Origin: Candidatus Bipolaricaulota bacterium
Lineage (GTDB): Bacteria > Bipolaricaulota > Bipolaricaulia > Bipolaricaulales > Bipolaricaulaceae
DNA: 9,425 nt
Assembly: GCA_027027485.1 (NCBI GenBank)
Contig: JALVLL010000186.1
Location: 1 to 9,425 of the forward strand
Direction: 5' to 3'
Shown here: in pieces, positions 1 to 5,388 of the stretch
Position numbering within the stretch: position 1 is the first letter of the stretch
How the letters are laid out: every line of letters starts with the position of its first letter
Translations under genes and position numbers: made by a program
The notes under the pieces: generated by a model
Databases searched by the model: none
What the model was told of the DNA's origin: nothing
What the model saw: the letters and a program-made list of their open reading frames with translations, nothing else

Positions 1-747
1 CTTTTGGGGTTGGAGGCCGCCAGGGCCCTCACCATGAGGGGGCTTTCGGTGACGGTGGTGGAGTTGGCCCTTTGGCTCCTCCCGCGGCAGCTGGATCGCC
101 AGGGCGGGGAAGTCCTGGCGGGGATCTTAGAGGGAATGGGGATAAGGTTCCGCCTTGGTCACAAGTGTTCCGCGGCGGTGGCAAAGGGGGATTCGTGGGA
201 GATCCTCCTCGACGATGGCTCCACGGCGGCCGGCGATTTCATCCTCGTCTCCACCGGGATCGTCCCCAGGGTGGATCTAGCTCAAGGAGTAGGGATAACC
301 CTGAAGAGGGGCGTACTGGTGGACGATTTCATGGCCACCGATGCCCCAAATGTCTTCGCGTGTGGGGATGTAGCGGAGTGGAGGGGGATCGTCTACGGGG
401 TAGTGCCCGCGGCCCAGGAGCAGGCCGAGGTGGCCGCGGCCAACATGGTCGATCCGGGAAGCGCCCGCTACGGGGGAACGGTGCCCGCGGTGCGCCTCAA
501 GGTCGCCGGGGTGAACCTGATCTGTGCCGGAGAGACCCAACCCCAGGGCGGCCCCTTATCCGAGGCGCGCTACGCCGACCCCGAGGTCGGGATCTACAGG
601 AAGTTCGTTTGGGATAGAAAGGGGAGGCTTGTGGGGGCGGTGGTCCTCGGGGAGCGGGCCTTTGGGATCGAGGAGCTCGTGCGCAAGGGGGTGCAGGCAC
701 CGCCGATCCTCGAGGACCTCCTCCGGGGCGAATACCCGAGGCCCTGA
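1..747 (+). CDS. FAD/NAD(P)-dependent pyridine nucleotide-disulfide oxidoreductase family protein (3' part)
   Basis: The frame is open from base 1, so the N-terminal FAD-binding part lies outside the window and about 248 residues remain. The fragment starts inside the NAD(P)H-binding Rossmann domain (LGLEAARAL..RGLSVTVVEL, the end of the GxGxxGxE fold and the acidic residue of strand beta2). It continues with LDRQGGEVLAGILEGMGI, a standard stretch of this superfamily, and with the second FAD motif near residues 108-122 (TDAPNVFACGDV). The C-terminal interface domain includes RKFVWDRKGRLVGAVVLGER. No redox CxxxxC pair can be seen because that part is missing. The best match by memory is the NADH:rubredoxin/nitrite reductase (NirB N-terminal)/NADH oxidase branch, which moves electrons from NAD(P)H through FAD to a small acceptor; the acceptor cannot be named. 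The stop is TGA at 745-747. The opposite-strand gene is convergent and, as the sequence stands, overlaps the last 154 bases. Confidence 0.88.
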   Translation, partial: LLGLEAARALTMRGLSVTVVELALWLLPRQLDRQGGEVLAGILEGMGIRFRLGHKCSAAVAKGDSWEILLDDGSTAAGDFILVSTGIVPRVDLAQGVGITLKRGVLVDDFMATDAPNVFACGDVAEWRGIVYGVVPAAQEQAEVAAANMVDPGSARYGGTVPAVRLKVAGVNLICAGETQPQGGPLSEARYADPEVGIYRKFVWDRKGRLVGAVVLGERAFGIEELVRKGVQAPPILEDLLRGEYPRP

Positions 748-1097
748 GATTTTTGGTTACCGCCGCCGCTCGACTCACTCGATAAGCGCCTCCCGAACTT
801 AAGGTACGACCTGATCCTCACTACGGGGTCAATGAGCAGGGTTAAGGCAAGCAAAGCATAGAGTATCCAATTCAGTGCCGGCCACCTAAGGAGTCCAGAC
901 TTTTTATGACTGTTCACCGGCTCCCGGCCGGTAATACGGTAAAAAATGTCGACTTCGTCCCATTCCTTGTAGCAACGACTGCACAAGGGTTTCAGCTTCC
1001 AACCGAGCCGAGCAACCACTTTGAGGTCATCCCTGTCGGTGATCTCTTTCCCACAATTCGAGCAACCTACCGGAGATCCCGTTCCGCCTATCACCAC
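594..1097 (-). CDS. Small zinc-ribbon membrane protein, C-terminus probably frameshifted
   Basis: I do not recognise a named family. Residues 12-15 (CSNC) and 39-42 (CSRC) form a two-CxxC zinc ribbon. After a polar linker (DIFYRITGREPVNSHKK) comes one hydrophobic helix at about residues 73-91 (WILYALLALTLLIDPVV). This suggests a membrane-anchored protein with a cytoplasmic zinc knuckle. The start is a GTG with only a weak upstream purine run (CGAAGGG); an upstream in-frame TAA at 1128-1130 bounds the ORF. The last 55 or so residues, rich in S, R, P and G, are read antisense to the oxidoreductase gene and look like a shadow frame rather than real protein. One extra base near 792-795 would instead give ...YLKFREALIE and a stop at 775-777, which would clear the overlap. 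I take 775-1097 as the genuine part, and a sequence error or a decaying gene as the explanation for the rest. Confidence 0.6.
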   Translation of the reverse strand: MVIGGTGSPVGCSNCGKEITDRDDLKVVARLGWKLKPLCSRCYKEWDEVDIFYRITGREPVNSHKKSGLLRWPALNWILYALLALTLLIDPVVRIRSYLKFGRRLSSESSGGGNQKSQGLGYSPRRRSSRIGGACTPLRTSSSIPKARSPRTTAPTSLPFLSQTNFL

Positions 1098-1134
1098 TGC
1101 CCTTCGGGTTCCACACTCATGTCCGCGTTATGAA

Positions 1135-1140
1135 AGTATA
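1135..1140 (-). promoter_or_regulatory. Candidate -10 element for the zinc-ribbon gene
   Basis: Read on the minus strand this is TATACT, a 5/6 match to the bacterial -10 consensus. It lies in the divergent intergenic region about 38 bases upstream of the GTG start at 1097. No convincing -35 box is seen at the usual distance, so support is moderate. Confidence 0.4.
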
Positions 1141-1165
1141 GCCCCCACGTGCAGCCCGGACTGCG

Positions 1166-1184
1166 ATCCGCTCCCTCCGCGGAT
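1166..1184. repeat. Inverted repeat (ATCCGC-N7-GCGGAT), candidate operator
   Basis: Perfect 6-bp arms are separated by 7 bases and sit just upstream of the mrp extended -10 element, across the place a -35 box would occupy. A second, imperfect 14-base palindrome (GCAGCCCGGACTGC, 1151-1164) lies directly beside it. The position suits a regulator binding site between the divergent zinc-ribbon and mrp genes. No regulator is identified. Confidence 0.35.
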
Positions 1185-1185
1185 G

Positions 1186-1194
1186 TGGTAAACT
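1186..1194 (+). promoter_or_regulatory. Extended -10 promoter of mrp, probably leaderless
   Basis: The sequence TGGTAAACT is an extended -10 (TGn followed by TAAACT) with no recognisable -35. The -10 ends 8 bases before the ATG at 1203, so transcription would begin about 2 bases before the start codon. The nearest purine-rich run (CGAGG, 1196-1200) is only 2 bases from the ATG, too close for a normal ribosome binding site. A leaderless mRNA is therefore the simplest reading. Confidence 0.5.
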
Positions 1195-1202
1195 CCGAGG
1201 CT

Positions 1203-2003
1203 ATGGCCGAGAAAGTGCCTATCTCCGTGCCGCTAAAAGGGAGGGTGACCTACGCGAAGAAGACCCTGATGGTCCTCTCCGGGAAAGGCGGAGTGGGGAA
1301 AAGCACAGTGGCGGCGAATATAGCCGTCGCGCTCGCGGGGGAGCTTTCCGTTGGGATCCTGGATGCTGACCTCCACGGCCCCAACATACCGAAGCTTCTG
1401 GGGGTAGAGCACGTCCGTCCCGAGGCCCGTGAGGGAAAACTTATTCCCGCGGAGACCCTATACGGGGCGAAGGTGATATCCGTGGGGCTTCTGCTCCCTT
1501 CCCGGGATTCCCCCGTCATCTGGCGGGGACCCATCAAGATGAAGGCCCTCCGCCAGTTCTTCGAACAGGTGGAGTGGGGAAAGCTGGATCTTTTGGTGGT
1601 GGATCTTCCCCCGGGGACGGGCGACGAACCCCTTTCGGTGGCCCAGATTTTGGGCGGAACCGACGGCGCCCTGGTGGTCACCACCCCCCAGGAGCTCGCG
1701 CTCCTCGATGCCTCCAAGGCCATCTCCTTCGCCAGGAAGGTGGGCGCAAAGAGGATCGGGGTGGTCGAGAACATGTCCGGCCTTACCTGTCCCCACTGCG
1801 GGAAGGAGATCGACCTTTTCGGGAAAGGGGGTGGGGAGAGGTTGGCAAAGCAGGCCGGCGTGGATTTCCTGGGGAGCCTCCCCCTTATACCGGCCGTGAT
1901 CGGGGCGTCCGACAAGGGCGTTCCCGCCGCGACCCTGGGGGAGGTACGGGAGCCCTTCGTGGAACTCGCCCTGCGGGTGTGGGATTGGCTCAACCGGTCA
2001 TGA
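1203..2003 (+). CDS. mrp: Mrp/NBP35-family Fe-S cluster carrier P-loop ATPase
   Basis: 266 residues in the cytoplasmic Mrp/ApbC/NBP35 family, which binds a [4Fe-4S] cluster and passes it to apo-proteins. It has the deviant Walker A motif SGKGGVGKST at 26-35, GILDADLHGPNIPKLLG at 51-67 (switch I region), VDLPPGTGDEPLS at 133-145 (Walker B/switch II), and the cluster-bridging CPHC at 196-199. It lacks the N-terminal DUF59/MIP18 domain of many bacterial Mrp proteins, so it resembles the short archaeal-type form. I chose ATG 1203 over the in-frame GTG at 1149 because homology-like sequence begins there and an extended -10 sits just upstream. The stop TGA (2001-2003) overlaps the next gene's ATG, implying translational coupling with the DUF89 gene. 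Clients in this window could include the Fe-S enzyme NrdG, but that is inference. Confidence 0.93.
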   Translation: MAEKVPISVPLKGRVTYAKKTLMVLSGKGGVGKSTVAANIAVALAGELSVGILDADLHGPNIPKLLGVEHVRPEAREGKLIPAETLYGAKVISVGLLLPSRDSPVIWRGPIKMKALRQFFEQVEWGKLDLLVVDLPPGTGDEPLSVAQILGGTDGALVVTTPQELALLDASKAISFARKVGAKRIGVVENMSGLTCPHCGKEIDLFGKGGGERLAKQAGVDFLGSLPLIPAVIGASDKGVPAATLGEVREPFVELALRVWDWLNRS

Positions 2004-2869
2004 TGCGCCTGCATCCCGAGTGCATACCCTGTATCCTCTCCGCTTCCCTCCGGGCGGCGAGGATCCTGGGGATCCCCGAGGGGAAGAGGTGGGAGATCGT
2101 GGAGAAGATCGCCCCCTTGGCCCTCTCCCTCCCCCGGGAATGGCCCCCGTTGCTCGTCGGGGGGAGGGTACAGCGGGAGGTGGAGGCGATCGCGGGGACG
2201 GAAGATCCCTTCCGTGATGTGAAGAAGACCGCCAACGAGAAGGCCCTGGAGTTGCTCCCGGATCTGAGGGAGCGGGTGAGGAAGGCGCGGGATCCCCTGG
2301 AGGAGGCGCTGAGGGTGGCGGTGGCCGGGAACCTCATCGATTTCGGCGTCTCCGACTCGTTCGATCTCGAAGGGGTCTTGAGGAAGGCAGAGGCGGCCGC
2401 GGAGCATTTCCGCTACGGGGAGTTCGCCAGGGCCATCTCCTCAGCGAAGAAGGTCCTCTACGTGGGGGATAACGCCGGGGAGATCGCCTGGGACCTCCTC
2501 GTGGTGGAGGAGCTCTCGCGGCGCGGGGTGGAGGTGGTCTTCGCCGTGCGCTCCGGCCCCGCCCTGAACGACGCCACCCCGGAGGACGCGCGCCTCGTGG
2601 GCTTGGACCGCCTTTGCCGCGTGATCACCACCGGGGCGGCACTCCCCGGGATCACCCTGGCGGAGGCCTCGGAGGAGTTCCGCCGGGAGTTCGCGGCCGC
2701 GGACATCGTGCTTGCCAAGGGGATGGGGAACTTCGAGGGCTTGAGCGGCGAATCCGAAAAGGTCTTCTTCCTCCTCGTGGCAAAATGCATCCCCGTGGCC
2801 CGGGAGCTTGGGGTGCCCGTGGGCACGGTGGTCCTCAGGCGCGACTCCCCGTTAAAGGTAAGCGGATAG
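2000..2869 (+). CDS. DUF89 (damage-control phosphatase ARMT1-like) protein
   Basis: 289 residues in the DUF89 family, metal-dependent phosphatases proposed to remove damaged or excess phosphometabolites. The N-terminus MMRLHPECIPCIL carries the C8/C11 CxxC typical of the shorter archaeal/bacterial type. The helical N-terminal domain includes GNLIDFG at 110-116. The catalytic core holds the metal-site signature GDNAGE at 156-161, ND at 190-191, and KGMGNFEGL at 240-248. An AKC motif (261-263) follows, also usual in the family. The start ATG 2000-2002 overlaps the mrp stop in ATGA; a second ATG at 2003 is an equal alternative. Cysteine pairs and the coupling to a Fe-S carrier make a metal-related or Fe-S-related role worth considering, but the substrate is unknown. 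The last 18 bases overlap a convergent gene. Confidence 0.9.
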   Translation: MMRLHPECIPCILSASLRAARILGIPEGKRWEIVEKIAPLALSLPREWPPLLVGGRVQREVEAIAGTEDPFRDVKKTANEKALELLPDLRERVRKARDPLEEALRVAVAGNLIDFGVSDSFDLEGVLRKAEAAAEHFRYGEFARAISSAKKVLYVGDNAGEIAWDLLVVEELSRRGVEVVFAVRSGPALNDATPEDARLVGLDRLCRVITTGAALPGITLAEASEEFRREFAAADIVLAKGMGNFEGLSGESEKVFFLLVAKCIPVARELGVPVGTVVLRRDSPLKVSG

Positions 2870-3070
2870 GGCGAGGAGGCCGTGGAACGTGGCCACCGCC
2901 AGTGCCGTCCAGCCTAAGTATCGATGCCACCGGAACTTCCACGGCCTCCTTCTCCCGAAATGCATCAGAGAGAAAGCCGTTAAGACCAGAACGTAGGTGA
3001 TGATCCCGAGCCAGAAGATGACCGGGAAGCCCAGGATCTGGATGTAAGCTACCTCAGCCAGGGTGGACAT
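2852..3070 (-). CDS. 72-residue two-helix membrane protein, putative minimal b-type cytochrome subunit
   Basis: Two hydrophobic helices, about residues 14-36 and 50-72, are joined by a strongly basic loop (GRRRPWKFRW), so by the positive-inside rule the loop faces the cytoplasm. Histidines lie at 37, 49 and 63. H49 and H63 are 14 residues apart in the second helix (HRYLGWTALAVATFHG), the spacing of heme ligands within one helix of the bc-type cytochrome b. The protein is far shorter than any cytochrome b561 or ferric-reductase domain, so a heme site would need dimerisation or a partner. It lies 7 bases after the stop of the DOMON-domain gene, with no strong ribosome site of its own, which suggests co-transcription and coupled translation. 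It overlaps the 3' end of the convergent DUF89 gene by 18 bases. Heme binding is inferred; membrane location is well supported. Confidence 0.72.
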   Translation of the reverse strand: MSTLAEVAYIQILGFPVIFWLGIITYVLVLTAFSLMHFGRRRPWKFRWHRYLGWTALAVATFHGLLALSAYL

Positions 3071-3077
3071 CCGGGAT

Positions 3078-3968
3078 TCAATCCAGCTTTATCTCGACTT
3101 TTCCCCTGGCGGTGTGACGCCGCATGCCGTCGTAGCTTTTGTGGTAGGCGAGGATGATGGGATAGGACTTTCCCCGCTCGAGGTCCTTGTCCCGGGGATC
3201 ACCGGTCACAAGCGGGATGACGAACTCGATTGTGGTGCCCTCCCGGCCCTCCTTCCCGGCCGCGATGAGGATATGGGACACCTTGTCGCGGCGATGGGAG
3301 GTGGCGCCGCTGCCGTAGTGGTCCTCCACGTGGGCTTCGCCATCCTTCACCCAGCCGAAGATGATATTCGCCCCCTTCATGGCGTAATCGGGGTCGAAAC
3401 CCACGGCCACCCAGCCTTTGCCCGGGGACTCTAGGGCCCCGAAGAGGAGTAGGGTCCCGTTGAGCCAGCGGAAGGTCACCCCGGCGGCCTCGACGGCGTG
3501 GGGGTACTCGCCCTCCCCAACGGCACCGTCCGCAAGCGGTGGCTGTTTGACCTCGGGGAGGCCGTAGACGATGAGATCTTCAGCCACCACCGCGCTACCC
3601 TCATCGAAGGCCACGGCCCAAAGGAGCCGCAGTTCCATCTCCTCATCCCCGCTTTCCGCTTTCAATTTGAGCTCAGCGAAGGCGGTCCTCGTTTCGGGAA
3701 TCTCGAGCTCCGAGATCACCGAAAGATCTGTGGGCTTCAGTGTCCCAAAAAGGGCCTCCCAGGAGGCGCGGAGATCCTCCCTCTTGGCGAACCCCTGGAA
3801 GGGCGTCCCCAGGAGGAAGGCCTCGGCCGAGGGGGCGTAAGACGAGACCAAGGACTCGATATCCCCGGCGAGGAAGGGTTCCCAACGCCCCCGGAGCATC
3901 TCCAGGGGGCCCGCGGCGAAAGACGCCGCTCCCAAAACCATTGCCGAGAAAAGCACGAGTGCCCTCAT
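3078..3968 (-). CDS. Secreted NTF2/SnoaL-like plus DOMON domain protein, putative heme-binding
   Basis: 296 residues. A signal peptide is clear (MRALVLFSAMVLGAASFAAG, likely cleaved after A18 or A19) with no lipobox cysteine. Residues about 21-138 (MLRGRWEPFLAGDIESLVSS ... EDLIVYG) have the pattern of the NTF2-like/SnoaL cone fold. Residues about 145-296 form a DOMON-type beta sandwich: FRWLNGTLLLFGAL, GWVAVGFDPDYAMKGANIIF, and a final ILAYHKSYD...HTARGKVEI. DOMON cytochromes ligate heme b with Met and His; M197 and H285 (in HxxRG), or H276, fit those places. The protein would act outside the membrane. ATG 3968 follows a strong AAGGAGGG (3973-3980). The next gene downstream, 7 bases away, encodes a small membrane protein with heme-like His spacing, a natural electron partner. 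A hairpin terminator from ahpC lies just upstream, so its promoter is not obvious. The domain fusion is unusual to me. Confidence 0.82.
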   Translation of the reverse strand: MRALVLFSAMVLGAASFAAGPLEMLRGRWEPFLAGDIESLVSSYAPSAEAFLLGTPFQGFAKREDLRASWEALFGTLKPTDLSVISELEIPETRTAFAELKLKAESGDEEMELRLLWAVAFDEGSAVVAEDLIVYGLPEVKQPPLADGAVGEGEYPHAVEAAGVTFRWLNGTLLLFGALESPGKGWVAVGFDPDYAMKGANIIFGWVKDGEAHVEDHYGSGATSHRRDKVSHILIAAGKEGREGTTIEFVIPLVTGDPRDKDLERGKSYPIILAYHKSYDGMRRHTARGKVEIKLD

Positions 3969-3984
3969 CCTTCCCTCCTTGTCG

Positions 3985-4012
3985 AAAAGAGGCCGGGAGG
4001 CCCCGGCCCCTC
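3985..4012 (-). terminator. Rho-independent terminator after ahpC
   Basis: Read on the minus strand, an 11-bp stem (GAGGGGCCGGG with CCCGGCCTCTT, including two G-U pairs) closes a 4-base loop (GCCT) and runs into TTTT. It begins 18 bases after the ahpC stop and ends just before the ribosome binding site of the DOMON gene. It probably ends the ahpC transcript and separates it from the DOMON unit. Confidence 0.65.
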
Positions 4013-4029
4013 CCTTCCCCTTCTGTCGT

Positions 4030-4593
4030 TCAGATCTTTCCCACGAGGTCCAGCGAGACCTTGAGGGTTTCCTTCCCCGGCTCCCAGGAAGCGGGGCAGA
4101 CCTCGCCGGGATGCTCGGAGACGTACTTCGCGGCCTGGAGCCTCCTAAGAAGCTCCCTCACGGAGCGGCCGATGGAGTTGTCGTGGATCTCCATGTGGCG
4201 GACGACTCCCTCCGGGTCCACGATGAAGGTGGCCCTCCACGAGAGGCCCTCCGAGGGGATGTAGGTGCCGAAGGCGCGGCAGATGACACCGGCGGGGTCG
4301 GCGGCCATAGGGAAGCCGATCTTTTTTATGGCCGGTGAGGTATCGTGCCAGGCCTTGTGCACGTAGACGGTATCGGTGCTCACCGAGACGACCTCTGCCC
4401 CTAGCTCCACGAACTTGGGGTAGTACTCGGCGAGCTCCTCGAGTTCCGTGGGGCAGACGAAGGTGAAGTCGGCGGGGTAGAAGGCGATGATGAGCCATTT
4501 GCCGCGGAAATCGGAGAACCTCATCTTCCTGATGTCGCCCTCGTGGTAGGCCTGGAACTCCAGATCAGGGATCTTCTCTCCCACACGTATCAT
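4030..4593 (-). CDS. ahpC: AhpC-type typical 2-Cys peroxiredoxin
   Basis: 187 residues, the same length as enterobacterial AhpC, with the same ending (SLDLVGKI). It reduces hydrogen peroxide, organic hydroperoxides and peroxynitrite in the cytoplasm. The peroxidatic site is FYPADFTFVCPTE with C47, and P40, T44 and R120 complete the active site. The resolving cysteine C166 lies in HPGEVCPASW. An extra cysteine, C105 (GVICRAFG), is present. No AhpF reductase is in the window; the upstream flavin oxidoreductase or a thioredoxin-like protein could reduce it, which is unproven. ATG 4593 follows an excellent AAGGAGGA (4597-4604). A sigma70-like promoter and a perfect palindrome over the likely start site precede it, and a hairpin terminator follows it, so it appears monocistronic and repressor-controlled. 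Confidence 0.97.
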   Translation of the reverse strand: MIRVGEKIPDLEFQAYHEGDIRKMRFSDFRGKWLIIAFYPADFTFVCPTELEELAEYYPKFVELGAEVVSVSTDTVYVHKAWHDTSPAIKKIGFPMAADPAGVICRAFGTYIPSEGLSWRATFIVDPEGVVRHMEIHDNSIGRSVRELLRRLQAAKYVSEHPGEVCPASWEPGKETLKVSLDLVGKI

Positions 4594-4607
4594 CGCTCCT
4601 CCTTAAA

Positions 4608-4624
4608 TTGCTAATAATTAGCAA
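4608..4624. promoter_or_regulatory. Fur/PerR-like operator palindrome in front of ahpC
   Basis: A perfect 17-base palindrome with 8-base arms around one central base (minus strand TTGCTAAT-T-ATTAGCAA). The inner 7-1-7 form TGCTAAT-T-ATTAGCA differs from the Fur-family consensus TGATAAT-N-ATTATCA at one position per half. It covers the predicted transcription start and lies just before the ribosome binding site, a repressor position. PerR control of ahpC is well known in other bacteria; assignment to PerR here is inference. Confidence 0.65.
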
Positions 4625-4628
4625 GATC

Positions 4629-4657
4629 ATTTTATCCGGACCCCACCCTCCGATCAA
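4629..4657 (-). promoter_or_regulatory. Sigma70-like promoter of ahpC
   Basis: On the minus strand, -35 TTGATC (4652-4657) and -10 TAAAAT (4629-4634) are separated by exactly 17 bases. The start of transcription would be near 4622, inside the palindrome, giving a leader of roughly 30 bases with a strong ribosome binding site. Confidence 0.72.
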
Positions 4658-4659
4658 GG

Positions 4660-4682
4660 CCGAAAAGTCCGAACCTTTTCGG
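4660..4682. repeat. Perfect inverted repeat after nrdG
   Basis: Arms CCGAAAAG and CTTTTCGG (8 bp, perfect) flank a 7-base loop, 6 bases after the nrdG stop. It has no following T-tract on either strand, so it is not a standard intrinsic terminator. It also lies 2 bases upstream of the ahpC -35 box. It may protect or end the nrdDG mRNA, or bind a regulator of ahpC. Confidence 0.5.
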
Positions 4683-4688
4683 GAAACC

Positions 4689-5384
4689 TCAGATCCTGTA
4701 GCGGCAGCCGAGCTCCTCGGCCAGCTCCCTTATCCTCTCCGCCGGGAGGGCCTCACCGCGGGGAACCCCCACCAGGCCTTTCTCCCGCGGCACGATGAAT
4801 CGCTGGAGGTAGTACCTTTCCGCCGGGACCTCCCCGAGGATCTCCCTCACGTCCCCTTCCGTGAGCCCCGGGGCCAGGGTGGTGCGGACCTCGTACTCGA
4901 TCCCGCTTCCCTCCAAGATCTCCAACGATCTCCTCACCCGACCCACGACCGCTTCCGCCTCATCATCCGGGATGCCGGAGAGCTCGTGGTACCTCCTGAA
5001 GGGGGCCTTTATATCCAGGGCCACGTAATCCAAGAGATCATCCGAAAGGAGCCCCTCCAGGACCTCAGGCCTTGTCCCGTTGGTGTCGAGCTTAACCCCG
5101 AGCCCCAGGGACTTGACCTCCCAGAGGAAGTCGGCGAGGTCCCCTTGGAGAGTGGGCTCTCCCCCGGTGACGGCGAGTCCCTCGATGAACCCGGCCCGCT
5201 CCCCGAGTTCCCGGAGCACCCAATCCGGCGGGATCGTCTCCAGCCTGGCGGAGAGCTCCGGGAGCACGAGCTCCGGGTTGTAGCAGAAGGGGCAGCGGAG
5301 GTTACACCCCACGGTCCATACCACCGCCGCCACCCTCCCCGGATAGTCGATGAGGGAGAGGCCCAGGAAGCGCGCTATCCTCAT
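4689..5384 (-). CDS. nrdG: Anaerobic ribonucleoside-triphosphate reductase activating protein (radical SAM)
   Basis: 231 residues. NrdG uses a [4Fe-4S] cluster and S-adenosylmethionine to put the glycyl radical on NrdD. The cluster motif is CNLRCPFC (C27, C31, C34; CxxxCxxC), preceded by LSLIDYPGRVAAVVWTVG, the usual NrdG/PFL-activase lead-in. The SAM-contacting TGGEPT lies at 73-78, and LDTNG and ALDIKAP mark later strands of the radical SAM barrel. There is no ferredoxin-like extra cluster domain. ATG 5384 lies 4 bases after the nrdD stop, with its AGGTGG ribosome site overlapping that stop, so the two are co-translated. The length is that of the longer bacterial/archaeal NrdG form rather than the 154-residue E. 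coli type. Confidence 0.95.
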   Translation of the reverse strand: MRIARFLGLSLIDYPGRVAAVVWTVGCNLRCPFCYNPELVLPELSARLETIPPDWVLRELGERAGFIEGLAVTGGEPTLQGDLADFLWEVKSLGLGVKLDTNGTRPEVLEGLLSDDLLDYVALDIKAPFRRYHELSGIPDDEAEAVVGRVRRSLEILEGSGIEYEVRTTLAPGLTEGDVREILGEVPAERYYLQRFIVPREKGLVGVPRGEALPAERIRELAEELGCRYRI

Positions 5385-5388
5385 CCAC

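Noticed and set aside
720..754. Possible terminator at the end of the oxidoreductase gene
   Set aside because: The hairpin (CCT-C-CGGG with CCCG-AGG) has a bulge and sits 8 bases away from the T5 run, so it is too weak to call.
1149..1202. Earlier GTG start for mrp at 1149
   Set aside because: The added 18 residues do not resemble the family, and the likely promoter and inverted repeats lie inside this stretch.
1250..2407. Minus-strand ORF (385 codons) opposite mrp and DUF89
   Set aside because: Proline/arginine/serine-rich shadow of two genes with clear motifs; no ribosome binding site or domain.
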